Under the pieces are notes generated by a model that saw nothing but the letters and a program-made list of their open reading frames with translations, ran no database searches and was not told where the DNA came from. Of a DNA stretch of 64,000 nt, positions 44,059-53,432 are shown in pieces. This DNA comes from Polyangium mundeleinium (GTDB lineage: Bacteria; Myxococcota_A; Polyangia; Polyangiales; Polyangiaceae). The position numbers were made by a program, and so were the translations under genes. The first letter of the stretch is position 1. The number at the start of each line of letters is the position of its first letter. The stretch lies in assembly GCF_028369105.1 (NCBI RefSeq), contig NZ_JAQNDO010000001.1:9394501-9458500 (forward strand). Reading direction: 5' to 3'.

Positions 44059-44499
44059 TCAAGGCGCTTGGCAGAACTTGTTGATGCTGTCGACGAGGGG
44101 GTCTTCTTGTTTGACGGCCTTGTCGAGGGCGGCCTGGGCCGAGTTGATCTTGGCGAGGTCCTTCGCCTCGGCGGCGGCGGCCATGTCGCGGGCGGCCTTG
44201 GCGACGTCCTTCGCCATCGTCTGGTACTCCGCGGAGTACTTCTTCAGGTCGGGGATCGTGAGCTCCACCTTGGCGGCGTCGGCTGCGACCTTGTCCATCG
44301 CGTCGGCCATGCCCTTGAGCTCGTTCGCCCCCGTGGGATCGGTGCCGCCCTTCGGGGTCTTGTTGAGGCTCTCGACGCCCTTGTTGATCACCTCGATGAG
44401 CTGGTTGCACTCACCGATCTTCTTCTGGCCGCAGGCCGTGGCTCCCACGAGCAGAGCAGCGCCCAGGATCGCGGCCGAGAACAGGGATTGATGACGCAT
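44059..44499 (-). CDS. small helical lipoprotein
   Basis: A 146-residue lipoprotein. ATG at 44499 has AGGAGA upstream. Signal MRHQSLFSAAILGAALLVGA ends in lipobox TAC(G), and mature protein begins CGQKKIGECNQLIEVINKG. The mature part is predicted to be almost entirely helical, Ala/Lys/Asp-rich (MADAMDKVAADAAKVEL, AKAARDMAAAAEAKDLAKIN), like myxobacterial periplasmic helical-bundle lipoproteins. It has two Cys (after the lipid Cys) near its ends, which could form a disulfide: ECNQ and KFCQAP. Function unknown. Confidence 0.72.
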   Translation of the reverse strand: MRHQSLFSAAILGAALLVGATACGQKKIGECNQLIEVINKGVESLNKTPKGGTDPTGANELKGMADAMDKVAADAAKVELTIPDLKKYSAEYQTMAKDVAKAARDMAAAAEAKDLAKINSAQAALDKAVKQEDPLVDSINKFCQAP

Positions 44500-44570
44500 C
44501 TTCGACTGTCTCCTGTGGAGGGATTGGCGTTCGGTGGCCGCTTTCTTCGAAGAGGCCAGAGTCTTCGGGG

Positions 44571-45041
44571 TCACGAGCGTATCCGCCAGTTGCCGTGGAA
44601 GGTACGTCCCACGTCGTCGGCCGTCGGGTCGGTCACGATGATCTCGGGGCGACCGTTCTCCGCGTAGACGATCGTATTTTGCCGGTAGACACGGCCAAAT
44701 GCGATGGCCTCGTCGCGCTCCATGCCGTAGACGAGCCACGCAGGCTCGCGCCACACGCCTTCCGGCTCCGCCTCGGAGCCGACGCAGGGCTCGACGCGGT
44801 AACAGCCGAGGATGAGCAGGTCCCGGAGCACGTGGTGGCGCTGCTCGTTCACCTTGCGTGGCAGGAGCATCGAACGCGGGTTGTAGGCCGTGAGCACGGC
44901 GAAACGCCGGTTCAGGAGCTCGGGCAACGCCGAGTGATCCTGGACGATCTCGCCGTCGAGCGAGGCGCGCAGCGGCGCGCCGTGCGGGCCGGGGAACTCG
45001 TAGATCGTCGCGAGGTACGAACGGAGGAGCGCTTGGTCCAT
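44571..45041 (-). CDS. DUF3293-domain protein
   Basis: A 156-residue cytosolic protein. TAYNPRSMLLPRKVNEQRHHVLRDLL and a following WLVYGMERDEAIAFGRVYRQNTIVYAEN match the DUF3293 pattern: a short alpha/beta fold with a conserved TAxNP near the start and a Gln-Asn near the end. I know of no assigned function. ATG at 45041 is the first start. It lies 71 bases upstream of the lipoprotein gene on the same strand and is divergent from the ABC operon. Confidence 0.7.
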   Translation of the reverse strand: MDQALLRSYLATIYEFPGPHGAPLRASLDGEIVQDHSALPELLNRRFAVLTAYNPRSMLLPRKVNEQRHHVLRDLLILGCYRVEPCVGSEAEPEGVWREPAWLVYGMERDEAIAFGRVYRQNTIVYAENGRPEIIVTDPTADDVGRTFHGNWRIRS

Positions 45042-45183
45042 CGAGAGGTCTGACCGCTCCTACCAGAGTGGCGGCCCGCCCGCTACCAAGCTCGGCGCGT
45101 GACGGCGCACGTGGCCCTGTCCCCGTGAGCCCGCCCGCGCGTCTTTCCCTTCCTGGCAGCCTGCGCTAAGCCCCTCCCCCGGG

Positions 45184-46155
45184 ATGATCGAAGTGGAGCG
45201 CCTCTCCAAGTCGTACGGCGCCTTTCGCGCCGTGTCGGATGTGTCGTTTCACGTCGAGCGCGGCGAGGTCGTGGGGTTCCTCGGGCCGAACGGCGCAGGA
45301 AAAAGCACGACGCTACGCATGCTGGCCGGGTTCCTCGGGCCGAGCGCGGGGCGGATTCGCATCGGGGGGCACGACATCGCCGAGGAGCCGCTGCTCGCGC
45401 GGGAAAAGCTCGGGTACATGCCCGAGACGTCGCCGCTCTATCCGGAGATGCGGGTGCGCGAGTATCTCGCCTTCCGCGCCGAGGTGAAGCGCGTGCCCCG
45501 CGGCGCGCGGTCCAAGGCGGTCGAGCGGGCTGCGGAGGAGGCGCGGGTCGACGATGTCGCGGATGTGCTCGTTCGGCACCTGTCGAAGGGATACCGGCAG
45601 CGCGTGGGGCTCGCGGATGCGCTGCTCGGGGATCCGCCGGTGCTGATCCTCGACGAGCCCACAGCAGGGCTTGATCCGAACCAGATCCGCGAGGTGCGCG
45701 AGCTCGTGAAGCGACGCGGGAAGGACCACGCGATCCTGATCTCGACGCACATCCTGTCGGAGGTCGAGGCGACGTGCTCGCGCGCGCTCGTGGTCGCGCG
45801 AGGCAAGCTCGTGGCGTCGGGGACCATCGAGGAGCTGCGTGAGATGCGGAGGGCCTCGGGGCTCCGGATCGTCGTGCGCGGGGAGGCGGCGCACGCGCTC
45901 GGGGTCGTTCGCGCGCTCCCGGAGGTCGCGGGGGCCGAGGTGGATGCGGGGCACGCGCCGGCGGCGGATGCGACGGCGCTCCTCGTCGAGTATCGACGCG
46001 CCGAGGGTGGTGCCGAAGCGGCCGAGCGGGTCGTCGCGGCGCTCGTCGGCGCGAGGCTCGGGGTGCGCGAGGTGGTGCCGCGCGCGGCGACGCTCGAGCA
46101 GGTCTTCTCCGAGCTCACGCGCGGCGACGAGGAAGCGGCCGAGGTGCAGACGTGA
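45184..46155 (+). CDS. ABC transporter ATP-binding protein (GldA-like)
   Basis: A 323-residue ATPase and first gene of a four-gene operon. Walker A GPNGAGKSTTLRML, signature LSKGYRQRVGLADALLG, Walker B LILDEPTAGLDPNQ and the switch histidine in ISTHILSEVEATCSRA. A C-terminal DUF4162-type extension (residues about 225-315) is typical of ATPases driving polytopic exporters. It likely energises the permease encoded immediately downstream (GTGA overlap). The overall set resembles GldA/GldF/GldG of gliding bacteria. The exported substrate is unknown. Confidence 0.92.
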   Translation: MIEVERLSKSYGAFRAVSDVSFHVERGEVVGFLGPNGAGKSTTLRMLAGFLGPSAGRIRIGGHDIAEEPLLAREKLGYMPETSPLYPEMRVREYLAFRAEVKRVPRGARSKAVERAAEEARVDDVADVLVRHLSKGYRQRVGLADALLGDPPVLILDEPTAGLDPNQIREVRELVKRRGKDHAILISTHILSEVEATCSRALVVARGKLVASGTIEELREMRRASGLRIVVRGEAAHALGVVRALPEVAGAEVDAGHAPAADATALLVEYRRAEGGAEAAERVVAALVGARLGVREVVPRAATLEQVFSELTRGDEEAAEVQT

Positions 46156-46901
46156 GGGGGTTCTGGCCGATCTTCAAGCGGGAGCTCTTCGCGCTCTTCG
46201 TCACGCCGCTCGCTTGGGTGGTGATCACGTCGTTCCTGCTGCTCCAGGGCCTGCACTTCTTCCTGATCGTCGTGAACTTCGCGGCGGCGCCGGCGGATTC
46301 GCTCGGCGACAGCGGGCCCGTGCAGGCTTTCTTCGGCCAGACGATGCTGCTCTACGTGCCGCTCCTGCTCGTCTGCCCGCTGCTCACGATGCGGCTCTTC
46401 GCCGAGGAGCGACGCAGCGGCACGATCGAGACGCTGCTCACGGCGCCCGTGGGCACCGTGGGCGTGGTGCTGGCGAAGTACGCAGCCGCGGTGGCGACGT
46501 ACGTGGTGATGTGGGCGCCGACGGCCCTCTACATCGTGATCCTCGCGCGGACCGGGGATGTCGACTGGCGGGTCGTGGGGACGAGTTACCTCTCGGTCTT
46601 CGCGATCGGCGCGGGGTACCTCGCGCTCGGCGTCATGACGAGCGCGCTCACGCAGAGCCAGCTCACGGCCGCGGTGCTCTCGGCGCTGGCGATCTCGGGG
46701 CTGTTTTTCTTCGGCTTCGCGGAGTTCATCGTGCCCGACGGTCCGGCGCACGATCTCGCGACGCACGTCTCCGTTTGGACACAAATGAATGACGCGTCAC
46801 GCGGGCTCCTCGACTCGCGGCGGCTCCTCTTCGACGCGACCGTCGTGCTCCTGCCGCTCTTCGTCACGGTGCGCGCCGTCGAGGCGTGGAGGTGGGGATG
46901 A
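46152..46901 (+). CDS. ABC transporter permease (GldF-like)
   Basis: A 249-residue ABC-2 type permease with six hydrophobic segments (FVTPLAWVVITSFLLLQGLHFFLIVVNF, MLLYVPLLLVCPLLTM, LAKYAAAVATYVVMWAPTALYIVIL, LSVFAIGAGYLALGVMTSAL, LTAAVLSALAISGLFFFGFA, and a last one near VVLLPLFVTVRAVEAWRW). The cytoplasmic loop RLFAEERRSGTIETLLTAPVG is the ABC-2 coupling motif. GTG at 46152 overlaps the ATPase stop codon. The next gene overlaps its own stop (ATGA). Confidence 0.88.
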   Translation: MRGFWPIFKRELFALFVTPLAWVVITSFLLLQGLHFFLIVVNFAAAPADSLGDSGPVQAFFGQTMLLYVPLLLVCPLLTMRLFAEERRSGTIETLLTAPVGTVGVVLAKYAAAVATYVVMWAPTALYIVILARTGDVDWRVVGTSYLSVFAIGAGYLALGVMTSALTQSQLTAAVLSALAISGLFFFGFAEFIVPDGPAHDLATHVSVWTQMNDASRGLLDSRRLLFDATVVLLPLFVTVRAVEAWRWG

Positions 46902-48571
46902 GCGAGGAGCGCAAGCCGAAGAAGGGCAAGAAGGCGCCTCGGTCCGAAGCTACGAAGCCGAAGGACGTGAAGCCTCGCGCCCCCAAGGCCCCCGATCCGC
47001 CGCGCGAAGCCGCGCCCGAAGCGCCGGCCGGGACGAGCGCGGGGACCAAGCTCGGCGCGCTCGTCGGGCTCGTGGCGGCGATGGTGCTCGCGGTGCTCGT
47101 GAACGTGGTCGCGGCGCGGCACTACCGGCGCTTCGATTTCACGAAGGGCGGGCTCTACACGCTGAGCCCAGCGACGGTGCAGACGCTCCACGCGCTCGGC
47201 GAGCCGCTCCGCGTCGACGTCCTCTTGCCGTCGGGCGATCCGCTCGCGCTCTCGATCCGGCACCTGCTCGAAGCGTACCGGAGCGAAACGTCGCGCCTCG
47301 AAGTGCACTTCACCGATCCGGATCGCCACGCCGCCGAGTTCGTCGCGGTGCAGCGCAAGTACGACGAGCGCGTCGTCGACGGGCGGGTCGTGACGGACGC
47401 GGCGATCGTCATCGCGCGGGGCGACCGCGTGCAGTTCATCACGCCCCGAGATCTCATCGAGGTCGAGGACGAGAACGACGTGCGTGCGCGGCCTCGCCTG
47501 GAGCAAGCCCTCACCGCGGCGATCCGCGCCGTCGTATCCACGGATCGGCCGAAGATCTGCTTCACGACGGGGCACGACGAGAAGTCGATCGAGACGGGCG
47601 GCAGCGGCCTCGCGCCGCTGCGCGAGCGGCTCGAAAAAAACGGCCACGAGGTCGCGACCGTCGACGCCCGCGAGAAGGCCGACGACAAAGACAAGGCGCG
47701 CACGCCCTACGCCGGTTGTCGTGTCGTCGTGGTCGCCGGGCCGGGCCAGCGTTTCTCCGAGGCGGACACGAAGAAGCTCGAAGGGTTCATCGAGCAAGGC
47801 GGGAACGTCCTCGTCGCCGTTGGGCCCGTGCCGGACGAGGGGGATCAGAAGTACCTCGATCTCGGCCTCGATCCCTTGCTCGATCGCTTCGGGATCGCGC
47901 TCTCGCGGGACTTCGTGTTCGAGACCGATCCACGCCTGCGCGCCGTGCGCGGCTACGGCGAGACGTTCCTGCCGATCGCCAAGCCGCATCCGATCACCGA
48001 GGGCCTGATTCGCGCGGAACAGCAGGGCCTCGGCGCCGTCATGACCGTGGCGAGCTCGCTCCAGAAGACGGGCAAGGGCGCCGCGGCGGTATCGCCGCTC
48101 CTGGAGACGAGCGACAACGCCTTCGGCATGATCGACTTCTTCACGTGGGCGAAAAACCCCTCGGATCCTGCGCCGAACGACGCGGATCACAAGGGCCCGC
48201 TCACGGTCTCGTTCGCCGCGGAGATGCCCAAACGTCCAGGCGCCGAGCGCGGCGCGCGGCTCGTGGCCATCGGCTCCGCGAGCCCGATGATGGGCGAGAA
48301 CTGGCAGAGCGACGAACTGCGCGGCACGGCAATCTTCGTCGAGAGCGCGATCGCCTGGCTCGCCTCGGCCCCTACGCCCCTCGACATCCCGAACAAGCCC
48401 GCCTTCACCGCGGGCCTGCGCATGAGCGAGGACTCGCTCGCCTCGGTCTTCCGCTACGTCGTGGTGTTCATCCCGCTCGCGTCCGTGCTGACCGGCCTCG
48501 CCGTGCACCTCCGAAGGCGCGCGACGGAGCGGCGCGGGACGCGCAAGGAGAAGGAGCGAGCGCCCGAATGA
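46898..48571 (+). CDS. GldG-like ABC-associated substrate-binding/auxiliary membrane protein
   Basis: A 557-residue protein; ATG at 46898 is preferred for its GGAGG site. A basic, Pro/Ala-rich N-terminal segment (about 50 residues) precedes one transmembrane helix (LGALVGLVAAMVLAVLVNVVAARHY). The large extracytoplasmic part starts FDFTKGGLYTLSPATVQTL, the family signature of GldG and related ABC-2 auxiliary proteins. It includes an ICFTTGHDEKSIE loop and DFVFETDPRLRAVRGYGETFLP. A second helix lies at the C-terminus (YVVVFIPLASVLTGLAVHL) followed by a basic tail. It probably couples a periplasmic module to the permease. Coupled upstream and downstream by ATGA overlaps. Confidence 0.82.
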   Translation: MSEERKPKKGKKAPRSEATKPKDVKPRAPKAPDPPREAAPEAPAGTSAGTKLGALVGLVAAMVLAVLVNVVAARHYRRFDFTKGGLYTLSPATVQTLHALGEPLRVDVLLPSGDPLALSIRHLLEAYRSETSRLEVHFTDPDRHAAEFVAVQRKYDERVVDGRVVTDAAIVIARGDRVQFITPRDLIEVEDENDVRARPRLEQALTAAIRAVVSTDRPKICFTTGHDEKSIETGGSGLAPLRERLEKNGHEVATVDAREKADDKDKARTPYAGCRVVVVAGPGQRFSEADTKKLEGFIEQGGNVLVAVGPVPDEGDQKYLDLGLDPLLDRFGIALSRDFVFETDPRLRAVRGYGETFLPIAKPHPITEGLIRAEQQGLGAVMTVASSLQKTGKGAAAVSPLLETSDNAFGMIDFFTWAKNPSDPAPNDADHKGPLTVSFAAEMPKRPGAERGARLVAIGSASPMMGENWQSDELRGTAIFVESAIAWLASAPTPLDIPNKPAFTAGLRMSEDSLASVFRYVVVFIPLASVLTGLAVHLRRRATERRGTRKEKERAPE

Positions 48572-50835
48572 GCTTCGCGAAGATCGCGAAGAAGCACGCG
48601 ACCACGCTCGTCCTCTGCGCCCTCGCGATCGGCGCGGGCGCCTATGTGTTCGTCGTGGATCGCGGCTCGGTCACGACCGAGGAGGCCGCGCAACGAAAGA
48701 AAAACGTGGTCCTCGCGTGGAGGCCCGACGAGATCACCGAGGTCGTGATCGAGCAGGGCGCATCCTCCGCGAAGCTCACGCGCACGCCGCCCGACGCGCT
48801 CGGACAACGCTTCTGGGAGGTCACGATCGGGGGCGAACGTTTTCCCGCGGAGGCGCAGCTCGTCGATCAGCTCCTCGGCACGCTGGAGTTCGCCACGCAC
48901 GAGCGGGTGCTCGCGCCGGACAGCGTGAATCGCGCGGCGAGCGGCCTCGACGCGCCACGCGCCCGCATCGTCGTGACCACGCCGGGGCGTACCACGGCAC
49001 TCGCGATCGGAGGCCCCGCACAGGCCCCGGCCGGCGCCGCGATCGTCGAGGTCCACGAGGGCGATCGCGCCTCGTTCCAGGTGATCACGAAGGAGCTCGT
49101 CACGGCCCTCGCGATCGATCCGAGCTCGCTCCGATCCCGCGATCTCCTCCCCTACCCCACGGCCGACGTCACGCGCTTCCAGATCGAAGGCCCGAGCGGC
49201 CTGTTCGCGCTCGCGCGCCCCACGAACGGCGGCGACGCGCTCCTGCTCGACGTCCCCGCGAAGGATGCAGGTCGCCGCGCCGCCCGCGCTGCCACGGACG
49301 AGTTCGAAGGCACGCTCTCCCGCATGCGGGCCGAGGCCTTCCTCCCGGACGACGCCGCGCGCCGCGCGTCCACGCCCATCGCGACGCTCACGCTGACCCC
49401 CAAGGACACCACGAAGCCCAAGGGGACCCTCGTCCTCGGCGGAGCCTGTCCCGACAAGCCGGACCTCGTCGTCGCGCTGCAGACGGCCCCCGCGCGCGCC
49501 GCGGCCTGCGTATCGAAGAGCTTCCTCGACGCGCTCTCCAAGCCCGAGAGCACGTTCGTGGATCGCAACGCGTTCTTCGCGACGCTCGACGAGATCCACG
49601 AGGTCACGCTCACCGCCGGCGATCGCAGCATCGAGCTCGCGCGCAAGGGCACGGGCTTTCACGAGCGCGCCCCCGAGGATCGCGACATCGAGGGCGACAC
49701 CGGCCGCCTCTTCCTCGAATCCCTCCTCGCCCTCCGCGCGAAGGATTTTCGTGCGCTCGATGATCGCGCCTCGCTTGGCCTCGATCCGCCGCAGGGCAAG
49801 GTCCGTCTCGTCTCGGTCCTGCCCTCGCGAAACCCTGACGGCGGCGACGACGATCGGATCGAAGAGCTGCTGGTCGGCAAACCCCAGGGCGACATCGTCC
49901 CCGTCCTGCGCGTCTCCGACAGCGCCATCCTCGCGATCCCCGCCGATCGAGCGCGCGTGCTCTTCCCGAGCAAGATCACCCTGCGCAACCCCACCGTGAT
50001 CGACGCCCCGGAGACGAGCCTGCGCGCGATGCGCATCACCGAGGGCGATCGCGTGCAGCAGCTCGAACGCACGGCCGAGGGAAGCTTTGCGCTCAAAGAA
50101 CCTCGCGACAAGAACCTCGCGGCCGATCTCGGCTTCGGGACGGAGCTCGCCTCGTCGCTGCTCCCCTTGCGCGTCGAGCGCTTCGTCGCCGAGCGTGACG
50201 ACGGCTCCTTCGGCCTCGCGAACCCGCGCATCGTCATCGAGCTCGATCTCGCCGCAGCCAACGACGCGGGCGCGCACACCGTGCGCCTGCTCCTCGGCGC
50301 CCCCACGACGGGCGGCTCCTTCGCGCGCCTCGACGGCGATGACGCTGTCTTCGTGATCGACCCGAAGATCGAAGCCGCAGCCGGAAAATGGCTGCTCGAC
50401 CGATCGATCTTCACCCTCGACGTGGCCGAGATCCAGAAGGTCACCCTCACCCCTTCGGATCGGCGCAAGCCGCCCCTCGTCCTCGATCGCGTGGGAGACG
50501 CGCTGCGCATCCACGGCGACGAGGCCGCGACCGCAAAAGCCGCGGCGATCCGCGACGCCCTCGCCGACCTCGTCCCCGAAGGCGCCGTCCGCGTCGGGCC
50601 ACCTCGCAAAGAAGAGGGCCTCGATCCGCCCGCCGTCGTGATCAAGATCGAGCGCCGCGGCCTCGATCCGGATGCGCCGCCCGCCGTCGATCCCCAGCGC
50701 ACGCTGCGGATCTCCCTCGGCGCCGGCGACGCGTTCCGTGGGACGAACGTCACCTACGCTCGCCGTGACGGGGTCGACGCGACCTACGCCATCGCGCAAG
50801 CCAAGACGCGCGTCTTCCTCGACGCCGCCCGCTGA
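48568..50835 (+). CDS. DUF4340-containing periplasmic/membrane protein
   Basis: A 755-residue protein with one N-terminal helix (TTLVLCALAIGAGAYVFVVD) and a long extracytoplasmic part. Three or more alpha/beta DUF4340-type modules repeat: ITEVVIEQGASSAKLTR, IHEVTLTAGDRSIELARKG, IQKVTLTPSDRRKPPLVL and similar. Each places a D/E-(I/V)-x-x-(V)-T/I-(L/I) strand before the fold. In many genomes this domain ends operons of GldF/GldG-like ABC exporters, as here (ATGA overlap). It may be a scaffold that receives substrate from the exporter. No catalytic motif is visible. Confidence 0.78.
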   Translation: MSFAKIAKKHATTLVLCALAIGAGAYVFVVDRGSVTTEEAAQRKKNVVLAWRPDEITEVVIEQGASSAKLTRTPPDALGQRFWEVTIGGERFPAEAQLVDQLLGTLEFATHERVLAPDSVNRAASGLDAPRARIVVTTPGRTTALAIGGPAQAPAGAAIVEVHEGDRASFQVITKELVTALAIDPSSLRSRDLLPYPTADVTRFQIEGPSGLFALARPTNGGDALLLDVPAKDAGRRAARAATDEFEGTLSRMRAEAFLPDDAARRASTPIATLTLTPKDTTKPKGTLVLGGACPDKPDLVVALQTAPARAAACVSKSFLDALSKPESTFVDRNAFFATLDEIHEVTLTAGDRSIELARKGTGFHERAPEDRDIEGDTGRLFLESLLALRAKDFRALDDRASLGLDPPQGKVRLVSVLPSRNPDGGDDDRIEELLVGKPQGDIVPVLRVSDSAILAIPADRARVLFPSKITLRNPTVIDAPETSLRAMRITEGDRVQQLERTAEGSFALKEPRDKNLAADLGFGTELASSLLPLRVERFVAERDDGSFGLANPRIVIELDLAAANDAGAHTVRLLLGAPTTGGSFARLDGDDAVFVIDPKIEAAAGKWLLDRSIFTLDVAEIQKVTLTPSDRRKPPLVLDRVGDALRIHGDEAATAKAAAIRDALADLVPEGAVRVGPPRKEEGLDPPAVVIKIERRGLDPDAPPAVDPQRTLRISLGAGDAFRGTNVTYARRDGVDATYAIAQAKTRVFLDAAR

Positions 50836-51047
50836 GGACTCCGACGACGGCGCGATCTTCCGAAGAAGACGGAAATCCTTCGAAGTGCGTCGCAGCCGAT
50901 GGAGATAGTCCGGAGCACTGTTCGGACGCCCGACCCCGCCGCGCCTCGCGAGAAAACGCGGCCTTCCTGCGCGAGCCTGGATCCCCGCGAACAAGAAAGC
51001 GCAAGGGTGGACCCCTGCGGAGAAAAGAAGGTAGACTCCGTCAGCCC

Positions 51048-51926
51048 ATGTCCACCGACCCGCGATCCAACCTGGCCGGCCTCGCCGCGCTTCAGGCTGA
51101 AACCCTCGGAAGCCCCGACGTCTGCGTCGCCGTCCTCGATGGCCCGGTCGATCTCGCGCACCCGGCCTTCCGCGACGCGAACGTCACGGCCCTCGAGATG
51201 CCGGTGTCCAGCGACGAGGCGGCCGACCGCACGCACGGCACCCACGTCACGAGCCTCGTGTTCGGTCAGCTTGGCGGCCCCGCGCCGGGGATCGCTCCGA
51301 AGGCGAAGGGCATCGTCGTGCCCGTGCACAACTTCCGCCCCGAGACAACCGCGCCCGCCGGCAACCCGCCCGATCTCGCGCGCGGCATCCGCGACGCGAT
51401 CGCCGCCGGCGCCCACGTCATCACGATGCACGGCGGCGCCCTCTCGCCGGACGCGGGCATGCTCGACGCGCTCGCGAAGGCGCTCGCCCGCGCTGCCGAG
51501 CGCAACGTGCTCGTCGTCGTGGCCGCCGAGGGCGACGGCAATGAGCACTTCCACGTGCCCACGGCCGCCTCCACGGTGCTCGCCGTCGCGGCCGAGGACG
51601 CCGAGGGCAAGCTGCTCGACTTCGGCATGTGGGGACCGACCTACCGCGACAGCGGCATCGTCGCGCCGGGCGAAGGCCTCATTGGTGCGGCTCCCGGCGG
51701 GGGAACCGTCGCGCAGAGCGGCGCGACCTTCGCCGCGGCCATGGTCGCGGGCATCGCAGCGCTGCTCCTGAGCGTCCAGCTCTCCCGCGGAAAGCAGCCC
51801 GATGCGCGCGCTGTCCGCTCCGCCCTGCTCCAGAGCGCAATGCCCCTCACGATGGCGCAGAGCGAGCGCGGCAAGGGCGTCCTCCGCGGCCGCCTCGACG
51901 TCGGCTCCGCCCTCAAGCTCATTTGA
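51048..51926 (+). CDS. subtilase-fold protein lacking the catalytic serine (PatA-like)
   Basis: A 292-residue protein without a signal peptide, so probably cytosolic. The subtilisin fold is clear: Asp31 in VCVAVLDGPVDLAHPAF and His63 in DRTHGTHVTSLVFGQL. These segments resemble the N-terminal protease of cyanobactin PatA. However, the serine motif (normally SGTSxAxP) reads SGATFAAA: Thr227 replaces the nucleophile. The oxyanion asparagine region reads AAEGDG instead of AAGNDG, giving Gly162. With the nucleophile and the oxyanion hole both changed, peptidase activity is unlikely. It could instead bind peptides. No peptide precursor or PatG/YcaO gene adjoins it; pyrC lies 171 bases downstream. 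Confidence 0.8.
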   Translation: MSTDPRSNLAGLAALQAETLGSPDVCVAVLDGPVDLAHPAFRDANVTALEMPVSSDEAADRTHGTHVTSLVFGQLGGPAPGIAPKAKGIVVPVHNFRPETTAPAGNPPDLARGIRDAIAAGAHVITMHGGALSPDAGMLDALAKALARAAERNVLVVVAAEGDGNEHFHVPTAASTVLAVAAEDAEGKLLDFGMWGPTYRDSGIVAPGEGLIGAAPGGGTVAQSGATFAAAMVAGIAALLLSVQLSRGKQPDARAVRSALLQSAMPLTMAQSERGKGVLRGRLDVGSALKLI

Positions 51927-52097
51927 CCTCCAAGGAATCGGCGCGCCGGCAAGGTTCGTCCCTCGCCGCGCTCTCCGATCTCCTCGCCAGACGAGCCGGC
52001 GCCGCCTTTGCCCGCGAGCGATGCGATCGCGCAAGCCCCGTGGGCAGGCTCGCCGCTTTGCGAGCCCCCTCCGCACAAAAATGCTAGAGGGCGGGCG

Positions 52098-53432
52098 ATG
52101 CTCGGTCCCCAGAGAAAGGACGACCTGCTCGTCATCGCCTCCGTACGCGCGGTCGATCCAAGCGCGAACCTCGACGCGATCGTGGACGTCGTCATCGAGG
52201 GTGGAACCATCACGCGCATCGGCGCAGGCGCCGCGACGCCGGAGATCCTCGCCTCCGATCGAGCGCGCGTGCTCCGCGGCGAAGGGCTCCTGCTCGTCCC
52301 GGCCTTCGTGGATCTGCACGCCCACCTGCGCGAGCCGGGCCAGGAGTACAAGGAAGACATCGCGTCCGGCCTCGCTGCTGCGGCCGCGGGCGGCTTCGCG
52401 CACGTCTGCGTCATGCCGAACACGCGCCCCGTCAACGACACGCGCAGCATCACGGAGGCCATGATCGCGAGGGCGCGCTCGATCGAGGGCCCCGCGCTGC
52501 ACCCGATCGGCGCGATCACCCTCGGCCAGAAGGGCGCCGAGCTCGTCGAGATGGCCGACCTCAAAGACGCGGGCGCCGTCGCCGTCTCCGACGACGGCCG
52601 CTGCGTCACGTCGAGCGCCGTCATGCGCCGCGCCCTCGAGTACGCCGCGAACTTCGACCTCCCCGTCATCCAGCACGCCGAGGATCACGCCCTCACCGAG
52701 GGCTCGCTCATGCACGAGGGCGCCATCTCCACGCGGCTCGGCCTGCGCGGCTGGCCCCGCGTCGCCGAGGACATCATCGTCGCCCGAGACGTGCTTCTCG
52801 CCGAGGTGACGGGCGCCAAGTACCACGTCGCCCACGTCTCCTCCCGCGGCGCCGTCCGCATCCTCCGCGAGGCCAAGGCCCGCGGCATCCGCGTCACCGC
52901 CGAGGTCACGCCGCACCACCTCACGCTCACGGACGCCTCGGTGATCGGCTACGACACGGCCTGCAAGGTGAACCCCCCGCTGCGCGAGCCCGAGGACGTC
53001 GCCGCGCTCTGCGAGGCCCTCGCCGACGGCACGATCGACTGCGTGGCCACCGACCACGCGCCGCACTCCTCGCTGGAGAAGGACTGTGAGTTCGCCGAGG
53101 CCTCGCCCGGCATGATCGGCCTCGAGCTCGTGGTGCCGCTGCTGCTCGCCCGCGTGCGCGAGGGCGCTCTCCCGCTCGCGCGCTTGATCGACGCGCTCAC
53201 CGCCGCGCCGGCACGCATCGTGGGCATCGCCGCGCCGACGCTGCGCGCGGGCGCCCTCGCCGAGCTTTGCCTCGTGAACCCCGACAAGCGCTGGACCGTG
53301 GATCCGGCGCGCCTCCGGTCGAAGAGCAAGAACACTCCTTTCCTCGGCAAAGCCGTCACGGGCTCGGTCGAGCTCACCATGGCTGCGGGCCGCGTCGTGC
53401 ATGACACGCTGGCCCAGGGAGAAGCACGATGA
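52098..53432 (+). CDS. pyrC: dihydroorotase
   Basis: A 444-residue class I dihydroorotase. ATG at 52098 follows GAGGGCGGGCG. The metal site HAHLREPG is present at VDLHAHLREPGQEYKEDI, then VMPNTRPVND, QHAEDHAL and ATDHAPHSSLEKD (the second metal/substrate loop). It interconverts carbamoyl-aspartate and dihydroorotate in pyrimidine synthesis, in the cytosol. It ends with ATGA overlapping carA, which makes a pyr/car operon segment. Confidence 0.96.
   Translation: MLGPQRKDDLLVIASVRAVDPSANLDAIVDVVIEGGTITRIGAGAATPEILASDRARVLRGEGLLLVPAFVDLHAHLREPGQEYKEDIASGLAAAAAGGFAHVCVMPNTRPVNDTRSITEAMIARARSIEGPALHPIGAITLGQKGAELVEMADLKDAGAVAVSDDGRCVTSSAVMRRALEYAANFDLPVIQHAEDHALTEGSLMHEGAISTRLGLRGWPRVAEDIIVARDVLLAEVTGAKYHVAHVSSRGAVRILREAKARGIRVTAEVTPHHLTLTDASVIGYDTACKVNPPLREPEDVAALCEALADGTIDCVATDHAPHSSLEKDCEFAEASPGMIGLELVVPLLLARVREGALPLARLIDALTAAPARIVGIAAPTLRAGALAELCLVNPDKRWTVDPARLRSKSKNTPFLGKAVTGSVELTMAAGRVVHDTLAQGEAR

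Noticed and set aside
50784-53402. Minus-strand open frame of 872 codons across the subtilase and pyrC genes
   Set aside because: Overlaps two clear plus-strand genes and an intergenic gap; no motif and no plausible start.
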